A DNA stretch of 52,813 nt, taken from positions 1-52,813 of the forward strand of contig JAIXTO010000155.1 of NCBI GenBank assembly GCA_027483885.1, given 5' to 3'. The translations under genes were made by a program, and so were the position numbers. The stretch comes from Rhizobiaceae bacterium. Lineage in GTDB: Bacteria > Pseudomonadota > Alphaproteobacteria > Rhizobiales > Rhizobiaceae. Below the pieces are notes generated by a model. It ran no database searches and had not been told where the DNA came from. It saw only the letters and a program-made list of their open reading frames with translations. The first letter of the stretch is position 1, and each line of letters starts with the position of its first letter. This document shows, in pieces, positions 8,050 to 16,627 of the stretch.

Positions 8050-10332
8050 TCAGAGCAGTTTTTCCAGCGTGATCGGCAGGTCGCGGACCCGCTTTCCGGT
8101 GGCATGGAAAACGGCATTGGCGATGGCTGGCGCCACGCCGACAATGCCCACTTCGCCAACGCCCTTGCCGCCGAGCACGGAGGCTTCGAAATCCGGCTCT
8201 CCAACCGACAGGATCTCGATCAGCGGCACGTCGGCATTGGTCGGTACCAGATAATCGCCGAGATTGTTGTTGACGACACGGCCGTTGCGCGGATCGACCA
8301 GCCCTTCCTCGAGCAGCGCCTGTCCGATGCCCATGATGATGCCGCCGCGCAGCTGGCTTTCGGCAAGTTTTGGATTGTAAAGCCTGCCGCAATCGAAAGC
8401 GGAGACGATGCGCGAGACACGCACGGTGCCAAAGTCCTCATCGACGCGCACTTCGATGAAATGGGCGCCCCAGCTGTGGATGGAAAAGTCGCCGGCGGTC
8501 GGTCCGCGCACCTTGGCCATGTGTGTCCAGGCCTTCTGCTTTTCCTCTGGTGTCGTGCCCTCGGGCAGGGTGTTGCGCTTCACTTCCAGGCTTTCGCGGC
8601 CGAGCATCGCCATCAGCTCGCCGATGCTCATCGACGGGCCGTCCTCGCGCGAGGTCTTGATGCGGCCGTTCTCGATGACCAGCGTATTGGCGCCGGAGGT
8701 GGCAAAGGGCGAGTTCTGCTCGTTGAGCGCAAGCCCGATCAGTTCCTCGCGCGCGGCCTGTGCGGCCTTGTGAACGGCGCCTGTGATGGAGCCCGCCAGC
8801 ATGGAGCCGCCAGCAACCGGCGCACCGGCGGAGAGGGAATCGCCGAGCTTCACATCCACCTGCTCGACGCCGACACCGAGCGCGTCGGCTGCCGTCTGGG
8901 CAACGATCGTATAGGTGCCCTGGCCCATGTCGATGCCGGCACTTTCCACCTCGACGCTACCGTCTGAGAGGATGCGGATCATCGCCTCGCTGCTGTTGGT
9001 CAAGTTCGGAAACGTGCCGCAGCCGATGCCCCAGCCGATCAGGGTGCGGCCGTCGCGCATGGAGCGGGGGGCAGCGGATCGCTTCGACCAGCCGAAACGC
9101 TCGGCGCCCGTCATCAAGGCTTCCCGCAGCTTGCGCGTCGACCAAGGCTTGCCGGACTGGTAATCGTGATCGGCATAGTTGCGAAGCCGGATCTCCAGCG
9201 GGTCGATGCCGACTGCATAGGACAGCTCGTCGATGGCGCATTCGATGCCATAGGCGCTGGGGTTCTTGCCGGGTGCGCGCAGCGCGCCGGGAGTGACGGT
9301 GTTCACCTTGATCAGGCTCTGCTGCGAACTAAAGTTGTTCACCGCGTACATGATGGGCGTTGCAGCCCCGGTTGACTCATGAAACTCCGCATAGGTCGAG
9401 GTTTCGTTGGCACCGCGGTGAATGACGGCCTGCAGTACGCCATCTGCGGAAGCGCCGAGCTTCAGCGTCTGGCGCGTCGACGCGCGTCCGCCATAGGCGG
9501 TAAACCCTTGCGACCGGGTGACGGCAAGCTTCACCGGACGGCCGAGTTCCCGAGCGGCAAGCGCTGCCACCGCGCCATAAAAATAGGCGCCGCCCTTGGA
9601 GCCAAAGCCGCCGCCGATGAAGGGCGAGATGATGCGGACATGCTCGAACGGGATTTCGAACCATTCGGCATAGGTGCGCGCCATGCCATGCGTCCACTGG
9701 CTGGGCTCCCAGATCGTCAGCTGGTCGTCCTGCCAGCTGGCGATCAGGCCGTGCGGCTCGATGGGCACGTGATATTCGCGCGGTGTACGGTATTCGGCCT
9801 CGATGGTGATGTCGGCCGCTTCAAAGGCGGCCTCTGCATCGCCCCATTCCACCGTCATCGGCCCGGTCACCTTGCCGGTGCCGGCCTCTGCAATGGTCGT
9901 GGTCGCCGGCGTTTCCTCGTACTGCACCTTGATGAGCCGGGCGGCTTCCCGAGCCTGCTCGAACGTTTCGGCGATGACGGCGGCAACCGCCTGGCCGTTG
10001 TAGTTCACCTCGGCGGGCAGCGGCAGGTAGGGCACCTTGTCCACACGGTTGCCGTTCCAGTCGGAGGCAACCATCATGTTGAACACATTGTCCGGCGTCA
10101 GCACCATCAGAACGCCTGGGGAGGACTCGGCGGCCGCCTTGTCAACGGACACGACGCGGCCGGATGCGATGGTGGACTGGACGAGAACGGCGTGGACGAG
10201 GTTTTCGACCGGCTGTTCCAGGGCATAGGTCGCAGCACCGGTAATCTTGCGGCGGCCATCGAGACGGGCGACGTGGCGGCCGAGGCTGCCGTCGGAGGCA
10301 TCGCCATGCTTTCTGGGTTCGATGAGGGTCAT
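8050..10332 (-). CDS. paoC: molybdopterin-binding catalytic subunit of a PaoABC-type aldehyde oxidoreductase
   Basis: The 760-residue large subunit belongs to the xanthine dehydrogenase/aldehyde oxidase family. The N-terminal hammerhead domain (about 20-130: GAATYALE, NGQAVAAVIAET) is followed by the two Moco-binding domains (IGGGFGSKGG near 250; GTYTIVAQ and AGAPVAGGSM later). The C-terminal GKGVGE motif supplies the catalytic glutamate (about Glu727) that activates water for hydroxylation. Length and order match E. coli PaoC (YagR) more closely than xanthine dehydrogenase. It is the last gene of the operon and its ATG overlaps the stop of the FAD subunit by four bases. The substrate is probably an aromatic or other aldehyde, by family only. 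Confidence 0.9.
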   Translation of the reverse strand: MTLIEPRKHGDASDGSLGRHVARLDGRRKITGAATYALEQPVENLVHAVLVQSTIASGRVVSVDKAAAESSPGVLMVLTPDNVFNMMVASDWNGNRVDKVPYLPLPAEVNYNGQAVAAVIAETFEQAREAARLIKVQYEETPATTTIAEAGTGKVTGPMTVEWGDAEAAFEAADITIEAEYRTPREYHVPIEPHGLIASWQDDQLTIWEPSQWTHGMARTYAEWFEIPFEHVRIISPFIGGGFGSKGGAYFYGAVAALAARELGRPVKLAVTRSQGFTAYGGRASTRQTLKLGASADGVLQAVIHRGANETSTYAEFHESTGAATPIMYAVNNFSSQQSLIKVNTVTPGALRAPGKNPSAYGIECAIDELSYAVGIDPLEIRLRNYADHDYQSGKPWSTRKLREALMTGAERFGWSKRSAAPRSMRDGRTLIGWGIGCGTFPNLTNSSEAMIRILSDGSVEVESAGIDMGQGTYTIVAQTAADALGVGVEQVDVKLGDSLSAGAPVAGGSMLAGSITGAVHKAAQAAREELIGLALNEQNSPFATSGANTLVIENGRIKTSREDGPSMSIGELMAMLGRESLEVKRNTLPEGTTPEEKQKAWTHMAKVRGPTAGDFSIHSWGAHFIEVRVDEDFGTVRVSRIVSAFDCGRLYNPKLAESQLRGGIIMGIGQALLEEGLVDPRNGRVVNNNLGDYLVPTNADVPLIEILSVGEPDFEASVLGGKGVGEVGIVGVAPAIANAVFHATGKRVRDLPITLEKLL

Positions 10333-11312
10333 GCGAGGCCTCCAAGCGTCAGGATGGCGCGCGTGACGACACGCGGCACAAGGTCAATCTTGTAATGGTT
10401 GTCGCCGTGGGGCACGGCGCCCTCCGTGGCAAGCCGGCTTGCCTGAGCAACATTGCTCTCATCGAGTGTCTTGCCGATCAGGGCCTGCTCGACGGAACGG
10501 GCGCGCCACGGTGTGGTGGCCACGCCGCCAAGGGCGACGCGCAGATCGCGGATCGTGCGTCCGTCTTCGTGCAGGTCGAGAGCAACGGCGGCGCTGGCTG
10601 CGGCAAACTCGTAACTCGCGCGGTCGCGCACCTTCAGATAGGTGGAACAGTGCGCTGCCGGGGAGGCGGGGATGAAAAGTCCGGTGACGATCTCGCCGGG
10701 CTGCAGCACGGTTTCGATGTGTGGCGTGTCGCCGGGTTCAAGGAAGAAGTTGGCAATCGGGATCTTGCGATCCTGCAGTTCGACCACCGCATCGAGTGCG
10801 ATGAGGGCTGCGGCAAGATCGCCGGGATAGCTTGCGATGCAGTGCGGGCTCGTGCCGAGAACCGCGTGGTTGCGGGTGACGCCGCCAAGGGCCGAGCAGC
10901 CACTGCCGGGCTGGCGTTTGTTGCAGGCGGGAAATGCGCCGGGATCGCGGAAATAGGCGCAGCGCGTGCGTTGCAGAAGGTTGCCGCCGATGGTTGCCAT
11001 GTTGCGCAACTGCGGCGAGGCGGCAAGCGAAAGCGACTGGGCAATGGCGGGAAAAGCGCTCTTGACGCCCTGATGGTCTGCCACGTCGCTCATGCGGGCG
11101 AGCGTGCCGATGTGAAGACCGTCGTCCGATAGACGGATATCAGCAAGCCCGGCGAGGCGGCCGATGTCGATGACGGCATCCGGCTCTGTTACGCCGCATT
11201 TGGCCAGATCCAGAAGCGTGGTGCCGCCGGCCATCAGCAGAACGCCAGCTTCCTTTGCCCTCAGGCCGGCATCTTCAAGCGAAGCCGCGCGCGAATAGGT
11301 GAAATCTTTCAT
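10329..11312 (-). CDS. paoB: FAD-binding subunit with extra iron-sulfur cluster (PaoB type)
   Basis: The 327-residue CO-dehydrogenase-flavoprotein-type subunit passes electrons from the 2Fe-2S subunit to FAD. The FAD signatures are AGGTTLLDL (about 28-36) and ATIGGNLLQ (106-114). It carries the cysteines Cys118, Cys130, Cys139 and Cys158 in an insert with CNKRQPGSGC, which in E. coli PaoB bind an additional 4Fe-4S cluster; ordinary xanthine dehydrogenase FAD subunits lack this. It overlaps both neighbours by four bases (ATGA), so the three subunits are translationally coupled. The PaoB-type insert is the strongest reason to call this an aldehyde oxidoreductase rather than xanthine dehydrogenase. 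Confidence 0.9.
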   Translation of the reverse strand: MKDFTYSRAASLEDAGLRAKEAGVLLMAGGTTLLDLAKCGVTEPDAVIDIGRLAGLADIRLSDDGLHIGTLARMSDVADHQGVKSAFPAIAQSLSLAASPQLRNMATIGGNLLQRTRCAYFRDPGAFPACNKRQPGSGCSALGGVTRNHAVLGTSPHCIASYPGDLAAALIALDAVVELQDRKIPIANFFLEPGDTPHIETVLQPGEIVTGLFIPASPAAHCSTYLKVRDRASYEFAAASAAVALDLHEDGRTIRDLRVALGGVATTPWRARSVEQALIGKTLDESNVAQASRLATEGAVPHGDNHYKIDLVPRVVTRAILTLGGLA

Positions 11313-11785
11313 CGGGCTGCCTCCGCTGCCTGACGCACGGCGTCAACGATGGTGTTATAGGCTCCGCACCGACAGAGATTGCCGGACATGTATTCGCGGA
11401 TTTCGGTGTCGGAGCCGGCATGGCCTTCGCGGATGCAGGCAACCGCCGAGAGGATCTGGCCCGGTGTGCAATAACCGCACTGGAAGGCGTCGTGTTCCAG
11501 GAACGCTGCCTGCACCGGGTGCAGTTCGCCGTTCTCGCCGGCGATGCCTTCGATCGTGGCGATCTCGCAACCTTCCGCCTGCACGGCAAGCGTCAGGCAG
11601 GAGAGAACGCGGCGGCCATCGACCAGCACCGTACAGGCGCCGCACTGGCCCTGGTCGCAGCCCTTCTTGGTGCCTGTGAGGTGAAGCTGTTCGCGCAGCG
11701 CATCGAGAAGCGTTACGCGTGGCTCCACTGCAAGGGCATGCGGTGTTCCATTGATGTCCAGCGTCAGGGGAATGGTTTGGGTCAT
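11309..11785 (-). CDS. paoA: 2Fe-2S subunit of PaoABC-type aldehyde oxidoreductase
   Basis: The 158-residue small subunit has both cluster-binding halves: a plant-ferredoxin-like N-terminal domain with Cys43, Cys48, Cys51 and Cys63 (GCDQGQCGAC...C) and a helical domain with Cys103, Cys106, Cys138 and Cys140 (CGYC...CRCG). The frame extends to 11881, but ATG 11785 is preferred: CAGGAG stands a few bases upstream and the family domain starts at residue 5. E. coli PaoA has a twin-arginine signal and the enzyme is periplasmic; neither the chosen start nor the extended frame shows a twin-arginine motif here, so a cytoplasmic enzyme is inferred. No XdhC/PaoD-like insertion chaperone is next to it. 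First gene of the operon, divergent from a TetR regulator. Confidence 0.9.
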   Translation of the reverse strand: MTQTIPLTLDINGTPHALAVEPRVTLLDALREQLHLTGTKKGCDQGQCGACTVLVDGRRVLSCLTLAVQAEGCEIATIEGIAGENGELHPVQAAFLEHDAFQCGYCTPGQILSAVACIREGHAGSDTEIREYMSGNLCRCGAYNTIVDAVRQAAEAAR

Positions 11786-11908
11786 GACGGCTCCTGAGGG
11801 GAACGAAGAGGAAATGCGTGGGGGGCAGTTGGCGGGCGGCCCGTAAAGGTCGGCCGCGGGATGCGCGGAAACATTATCCATGACATCCGGTTGCCGGATG
11901 CGGTAAAC

Positions 11909-11950
11909 AAAGAGAGCGCTCTGTTTCGTAACCGGAGGCGCCTCCGATTA
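11909..11950. promoter_or_regulatory. twin palindromes, candidate TetR operators
   Basis: Two palindromes stand in the divergent region between the aldehyde oxidoreductase operon and the TetR gene. The first (11909-11926) is AGAGCGCTCT extended by AAA/TTT arms with one mismatched pair. The second (11929-11950) is CGGAGGCGCCTCCG extended by TAA/TTA arms, also with one mismatched pair. Their centres are exactly 22 bases apart, two helical turns, as expected for cooperative TetR-family binding. A third repeat, CATCCGG-TTG-CCGGATG, lies at 11884-11900, nearer the operon. Confidence 0.6.
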
Positions 11951-12003
11951 ACTTAGGGGTGTATCGACGCTCGTCAAGTCCCCACCTGTCAGGACCCGTG
12001 TTT

Positions 12004-12588
12004 TTGTCAGCAGCAGAACCGATAAAACCTTCTCCCAGACCGCGCGCCGATGCGCTGCGCAACCGCGAGAAACTTCTGGAAGTCGCCGCTGCCGCCTTTT
12101 CGGCCAATGGCGTCGCGACGTCTCTGGATGATATCGCAAAGCAGGCGGGTGTCGGGATCGGGACGCTCTACCGGCATTTTCCAAGCCGCGAGCATCTGGT
12201 TGAGGCTGTCTATCGTCGTGAACTGGAAAGTCTGGCGGCGGCGGCTGAAACCCTTGCCGCACGCCATCCGGCCGATGTGGCACTTGAGGAGTGGATGCGT
12301 CGCTTCGTCAGCTATATTGCCGCCAAGCGTGGCATGGCCGCAAGCCTCAAAGTGTTGATGAGTTCCAATTCAGGCCTGTTTGCCGATGGCGCGAGCCGCA
12401 TTCGCGAGGCGCTGGAAAGTCTTCGTGCCAAGGCGGCCGCCGAGGGGCTGATCCGCGACGACATGGAAACGAGTGACCTTCTGCATGCGCTGTCGGGCAT
12501 CTATTCGATGCCGGATCTTCCAGACTGGCGCGATCGTTGCCACCGCCTGATCGGGCTTTTGATGGACGGGCTTCGCACCCGCCGATAA
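12004..12588 (+). CDS. TetR-family transcriptional regulator
   Basis: An N-terminal TetR helix-turn-helix domain (LDDIAKQAGVGIGTLYRHFPSREHLVEAV) and a helical ligand domain of the type found in TetR_C/SCO-like repressors. The gene is divergent from the aldehyde oxidoreductase operon and separated from it by palindromes, so it probably represses that operon and itself in the absence of an aldehyde-like ligand (inference). The start is uncertain: GTG at 11959 gives a 209-residue protein but leaves only eight bases after the palindromes and no good leader. TTG at 12004 has AGGA at 11991-11994 and gives 194 residues, so I prefer it. An intrinsic terminator follows. Confidence 0.88.
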   Translation: MSAAEPIKPSPRPRADALRNREKLLEVAAAAFSANGVATSLDDIAKQAGVGIGTLYRHFPSREHLVEAVYRRELESLAAAAETLAARHPADVALEEWMRRFVSYIAAKRGMAASLKVLMSSNSGLFADGASRIREALESLRAKAAAEGLIRDDMETSDLLHALSGIYSMPDLPDWRDRCHRLIGLLMDGLRTRR

Positions 12589-12630
12589 TTTGTCTGCTCA
12601 GCCTTCGAATGTGGAAAGCTTGAGAGTGAT

Positions 12631-12660
12631 GGGGCTCCGGAATGACCGGAACCCCTTTTT
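12631..12660 (+). terminator. intrinsic terminator after the TetR gene
   Basis: GGGGcTCCGG, loop AATGA, CCGGAaCCCC (ten-base arms with one mismatch), followed directly by TTTTT. It lies 43 bases after the TetR stop and just before the end of the convergent isomerase gene. Confidence 0.82.
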
Positions 12661-12673
12661 CATGGGGCTAACG

Positions 12674-13579
12674 TCAGCGTGCGTTGACCATCTGTGCCAG
12701 CGCGCGGGCGCGGGCAAGGCAGGCCGGCTGCTGGTCGATAAAACGTTCGGCGCCGATTTCCATGATCAGCGTCGTATCCGGCAGGAAGCTCAGTTCGGAA
12801 AAGATCTCGTCCCAGGCGATATCGCCCCAGCCGATCGGCAGGTGCAGGTCGCCGATACCAAGTGCGGTTGCTTCTGCCGGGTGGAAGAACTTTGTCATCG
12901 TGTAGGGACGGCCGAAGCTGTCATGGACGTGCAGGTGGCCGGTGACAGGCGCCATGGCGCGCAACTGGTCGCGGAAATCGAGCCCCTTGAAGGTGGATTC
13001 GATATAGGCATGGCTGAAGTCGATGAGGGCAACGACATTGTCATGGCCGATGGCGCGGACCGTTTCAGCCACCTGGCTCGGCGTCTGGCGATACTGGCCG
13101 CTTTCGGTGGTAAAGATGTTTTCGAGCACGATCCGCACGCCATAACCCTTGGCGACATCGGCCATTTCGGACAGTGCCTCGCGCTCCATCTGGTCAAGCT
13201 CGGCGCCATCTTCGCCGGGTGCCAGCTGGGCGGAGCCGGAGTGGTGAACAAGGATGCCGGCGCCGAGACGGTTTGCCATTTCCAGCATGGCGCGCACGAC
13301 CTGCTTTTGCAGGACGAGGTGCTCGCGGTCCATGAAGTTGGAGCTGATCTGGCCATGCAGCGACAGCTTCTTGAACGCATACTGGCCAACGATCTCGGTG
13401 ACGCGGCTCATGCGATCTTCGATGATGCGGCCACCCGAGACGATTTCTTCGCCATAGATGCCGATTTCGCAGGCGTCTGCGCCGGTGTCGGCGATTTCGC
13501 GCAGCGATGCGTCAAGCGTGGTGAGGTCGCCGCGGCCGGTGCGATTGCAGAAGCCGATGGCGGAAATGATGTCGGTCAT
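12674..13579 (-). CDS. sugar-phosphate isomerase/epimerase-like TIM-barrel protein
   Basis: The 301-residue protein has the xylose-isomerase-like TIM barrel (AP endonuclease 2 fold): [45 protein letters not shown] and TLIMEIG give the metal-binding His/Glu/Asp positions at strand ends. The start at 13579 overlaps the upstream ATPase gene stop by four bases (ATGA), making it the last gene of the ugp-like operon; the open frame upstream of this ATG is an antisense-like extension without domain. An isomerase in a ugp operon suggests that the imported compound is a sugar-phosphate or phosphodiester needing rearrangement, but the reaction is unknown. Confidence 0.85.
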   Translation of the reverse strand: MTDIISAIGFCNRTGRGDLTTLDASLREIADTGADACEIGIYGEEIVSGGRIIEDRMSRVTEIVGQYAFKKLSLHGQISSNFMDREHLVLQKQVVRAMLEMANRLGAGILVHHSGSAQLAPGEDGAELDQMEREALSEMADVAKGYGVRIVLENIFTTESGQYRQTPSQVAETVRAIGHDNVVALIDFSHAYIESTFKGLDFRDQLRAMAPVTGHLHVHDSFGRPYTMTKFFHPAEATALGIGDLHLPIGWGDIAWDEIFSELSFLPDTTLIMEIGAERFIDQQPACLARARALAQMVNAR

Positions 13580-14718
13580 GAGAGAACTCCGGTGTGCTGT
13601 GTCGTGGATGCGCTGCCGCGTGCAGCAGCGATGTCGGTGCCCGGGAGGGGGAATTCGATGCGACGGCCGGTCTCGGCGTCGAAGAAGTGCAGTTGCTCCG
13701 GGGGGAGCGACAGCCAGACGGTGTCGCCGGCGGAAACGTCGGCATCCTCCGCCACGGCTGCGGCAAAGGCCTCGCCGGCGATCTCGCAATGGATGACGCG
13801 GCCGACGCCGAGTTCCTCGACGAAATCGATGCGCGCCGGAAGGCCTTTGCCCTCGGTTGTGAGGCGGCATTGCTCGGGGCGAATGCCAACGATCACCTCA
13901 CGGCCGCGCAGTGCATGCGCCACCAGCGGATCGATGGCGATGGCAGCACCGTCGAGGCGCACGGTTGCGGTTTCCACCTCGATGCGCGTCGTAAACAGGT
14001 TCATCGCCGGTGCGCCTATGAAGGAGGCGACAAAGGTGCTGGCCGGGCGGTGATAGATATCGAGCGGCCGGCCGACCTGCTCGACATGGCCGCGGTTCAT
14101 CACCACCAGCCGGTCGGCAAGCGTCATCGCTTCCACCTGGTCATGCGTGACGAAAACCGATGTGGCCGACAGGCGCTGATGCAGCTTGCGGATTTCCGCA
14201 CGCATGGTGACGCGCAGTTTTGCGTCAAGGTTCGACAGCGGTTCGTCGAACAGGAACACTTTTGGCTCGCGGATGATGGCGCGCGCCATGGCGACACGCT
14301 GGCGCTGACCGCCCGAAAGTGCTGCCGGCCGCCGCTCAAGGTAATCCTGCAGGCCGACGATCTTTGCGGTCTCGGCAATGCGCCGTTCGCGCTCGGCCTT
14401 GGCGACGCCCGCCACCTTCAGCGCATAGCCGATATTGCCGGCAACCGTCATGTGCGGATAAAGCGCGTAGTTCTGGAACACCATGGCGCAACCGCGCTCG
14501 CGCGGCTCCAGCTTGTTGACGACACGCCCGTCGATGGCGATCTCGCCGGCGGTGATGTCTTCTAGGCCGGCAATCATGCGCAACAGCGTGGACTTGCCGC
14601 AGCCGGAGGGGCCGAGGATAACGACGAATTCGCCGGAATCGAACGACAGGTCGATGCCGTGCAGCGTCGGGGTTTTGCCGTAGCTCTTGCGCACGGCGCG
14701 GATCTGGATATCAGCCAT
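13576..14718 (-). CDS. ugpC: ABC importer ATPase, UgpC/MalK type
   Basis: 380 residues. Walker [10 protein letters not shown], signature [14 protein letters not shown], Walker [14 protein letters not shown] and switch His in [11 protein letters not shown] are all intact. The C-terminal half is the MalK-type OB-fold regulatory domain ([10 protein letters not shown]). ATG 14718 gives the usual MADI start; a GTG at 14751 in the same frame is less likely. It energises the importer encoded by the three genes upstream. The operon order (binding protein, permease A, permease E, ATPase) is that of sn-glycerol-3-phosphate importers. MalK-type ATPases can serve several importers, so specificity comes from the binding protein. 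Confidence 0.9.
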   Translation of the reverse strand: MADIQIRAVRKSYGKTPTLHGIDLSFDSGEFVVILGPSGCGKSTLLRMIAGLEDITAGEIAIDGRVVNKLEPRERGCAMVFQNYALYPHMTVAGNIGYALKVAGVAKAERERRIAETAKIVGLQDYLERRPAALSGGQRQRVAMARAIIREPKVFLFDEPLSNLDAKLRVTMRAEIRKLHQRLSATSVFVTHDQVEAMTLADRLVVMNRGHVEQVGRPLDIYHRPASTFVASFIGAPAMNLFTTRIEVETATVRLDGAAIAIDPLVAHALRGREVIVGIRPEQCRLTTEGKGLPARIDFVEELGVGRVIHCEIAGEAFAAAVAEDADVSAGDTVWLSLPPEQLHFFDAETGRRIEFPLPGTDIAAARGSASTTQHTGVLS

Positions 14719-14757
14719 TTTAGTCAAACCTTGTTTTCGGGAGACGCGCACGGGCGA

Positions 14758-15642
14758 TCACTTTTCGGAGGAGACCAGGCCGCGCACGAACCAGCGCTGC
14801 AGGACTGCGACGACGATGACCGGCGGGGCCATGATGATCAGCGAACCGGCGAGCGTCACGTTCCAGTCGGGAATGCCGTTGTCGGAGGGTAAAAGCGCGA
14901 GCAGCGACATCATTAAGGTCTTGTAAGAGGGGTCGGTCACCATCAGCAGCGGCCAGAGATACTGGTTCCAGCCATAAACGAACATGATGGTGGTGAGCGC
15001 CAGCATGTTGGTGCGCGACAGCGGAAGCAGCATGTCGAAGAAGAAACGCACCGAGCCCGAGCCATCCATGCGTGCGGCTTCCGCCAGTTCGTCCGGCAGC
15101 GTCATGAAGAACTGCCGGTAGAGGAAGGTACCGGTGGCCGTCGCAATCAGCGGAAGCGTCAGGCCGGCATAGGAATTCAGGAGATTCCACTCGATGCCGA
15201 TCTCGAGGCCGAAAAACCCGAGGATGGATTTGATCGGCTGGAAGAGGTCGGCGGCCACGGCATAGGTCGGCACGACGCGCACTTCGAGCGGCAGCATCAG
15301 CGTGATGAACACGCTCCAGAAGAACACATGCTTCAGGGGCGTGCGGAAGAACACGATGGCAAATGCCGTGCAGGCCGACAGCGCAACCTTGCCGGCCGTG
15401 ACCAGGGCCGCCATGATCAGGCTGTTGGTCATGGCCGTTCCGAGATCCGCCCGCGCCCAGGCAGCGCTGGCATTCTTCATGAATTCGCCCTGCGGCAGGA
15501 AGCTGAAGGGGACTGCATTCACCTGTGGCATGGTCTGGCTGGCGCCGGCGAGGACGACGAGGAAGGGGCCGAGCAGCAGGAGGAAGCCGATCACCATGAT
15601 GGCGTAGGTGAAGGCATCGGCATAAGGGGTGCGCTGGATCAT
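14758..15642 (-). CDS. ugpE: ABC importer permease, UgpE type
   Basis: The 294-residue inner-membrane permease has six hydrophobic segments and the EAA loop that docks the ATPase (DELAEAARMDGSGSVRFFFDMLLP, about residues 195-218). Sequence such as WNQYLWPLLMVTDP is typical of UgpE. It lies 7 bases after the preceding permease gene and 39 bases before the ATPase gene. It pairs with the UgpA-type subunit to form the channel. Confidence 0.9.
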   Translation of the reverse strand: MIQRTPYADAFTYAIMVIGFLLLLGPFLVVLAGASQTMPQVNAVPFSFLPQGEFMKNASAAWARADLGTAMTNSLIMAALVTAGKVALSACTAFAIVFFRTPLKHVFFWSVFITLMLPLEVRVVPTYAVAADLFQPIKSILGFFGLEIGIEWNLLNSYAGLTLPLIATATGTFLYRQFFMTLPDELAEAARMDGSGSVRFFFDMLLPLSRTNMLALTTIMFVYGWNQYLWPLLMVTDPSYKTLMMSLLALLPSDNGIPDWNVTLAGSLIIMAPPVIVVAVLQRWFVRGLVSSEK

Positions 15643-15649
15643 TCCGGCC

Positions 15650-16540
15650 TCACTTGTAATGCACCCGCTTCTCGATGAAGCGGAACTGGATGAAGGTGAA
15701 GACCATGATGAGCCCGATCAGGATGATGCTCTGTGCAGACGCGCCGGAATAATTGAGACCCTGGAAGGCCTCGTCGACGATGCGGTAGACCATCACCTCT
15801 GTGCCGTGGTTCGGACCACCGCCGGTGACGGAGTGCACGATGCCGAACGTATCGGCGCCGACAAAACCTTCGGTCATCATGGTGACCAGCAGGAAGAACA
15901 GGGTGGGCGCCAGAAGCGGCACCTGCACGTCGATGGCCCGGCGGAAAGGCCCGGCGCCATCCATGGCGGCAGCCTCGCCAAGCGCACGCGGCACGGATTG
16001 CAATCCGGCCAGCAGGAAGATGAACGTATAACCCGACCACTTCCAGATGAAGATGATGATGACGAGCGCCAGCGCATGGCTGCCATATTTGGCCGGGTTC
16101 CACAGATCCGGCGACAGCGCGTTGATGGAGGCCGCAAGCCCACGCTCGGGCGACAGGATGAAGCGGAACGCCATGCCGGCGGCAGGGCCCGCAATGGCGA
16201 AAGGCAGGATGTAGAAAAAGCGGAAGAAACCGGACCCGGGCAGCTGGCGATCGACCGCAAGCGCCAGTGTCAATCCGATGAAAATGCAGAAAAACGGTCC
16301 GACGGTTGCAAAGATCAGGCTGACGACGACCGAATTCCAGTAGAACGGGTCAGACAGAGCTTCCTTGAAATTGGCAAAGCCGACAAATTCAGCGGCACCA
16401 CCAAACGGTGGCTCCAGCGTGAAGGCCCAGTTCACCACAGCCGCAACCGGCCAGTAGAAGAACAGGAGGATCAGGACGAGCTGCGGCAGGGCAAACAGAA
16501 CGGGCAGCCACCAGCTCTTGAAAACGGCGCGTTTTTCCAT
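15650..16540 (-). CDS. ugpA: ABC importer permease, UgpA type
   Basis: The 296-residue permease has six membrane segments, the N-terminal LPQLVLILLFFYWP typical of UgpA, and the EAA loop (ALGEAAAMDGAGPFRRAIDVQVPLL). It is separated from the binding-protein gene by 87 bases containing a large hairpin, and followed within 7 bases by the UgpE-type gene. Partner of UgpE in the membrane channel. Confidence 0.9.
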   Translation of the reverse strand: MEKRAVFKSWWLPVLFALPQLVLILLFFYWPVAAVVNWAFTLEPPFGGAAEFVGFANFKEALSDPFYWNSVVVSLIFATVGPFFCIFIGLTLALAVDRQLPGSGFFRFFYILPFAIAGPAAGMAFRFILSPERGLAASINALSPDLWNPAKYGSHALALVIIIFIWKWSGYTFIFLLAGLQSVPRALGEAAAMDGAGPFRRAIDVQVPLLAPTLFFLLVTMMTEGFVGADTFGIVHSVTGGGPNHGTEVMVYRIVDEAFQGLNYSGASAQSIILIGLIMVFTFIQFRFIEKRVHYK

Positions 16541-16572
16541 GAGTGGACCAATGCAAGACGATCAGCAGGAGA

Positions 16573-16605
16573 GGGGGAGCCGGCCGTCTTGCGGCAGGCT
16601 CCCCC
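16573..16605 (-). other. strong hairpin between binding-protein and permease genes
   Basis: GGGGGAGCC and GGCTCCCCC pair over nine bases, continued after one mismatch by GCCG/CGGC with a five-base loop (13 paired bases). There is no U-tract. Its position directly after the ugpB-like gene suggests 3'-end stabilisation of the abundant binding-protein message or partial termination before the permeases. Confidence 0.7.
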
Positions 16606-16627
16606 GATGATATCAGGCAGAAGAGGA

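Noticed and set aside
11884..11900. CATCCGG-TTG-CCGGATG as an intrinsic terminator or main operator
   Set aside because: No U-tract, and it is not in register with the two better palindromes; kept only as a comment in the operator entry.
12590..14053. A 487-codon plus-strand frame over the isomerase and ATPase genes
   Set aside because: No domain; both minus-strand genes have intact family motifs.
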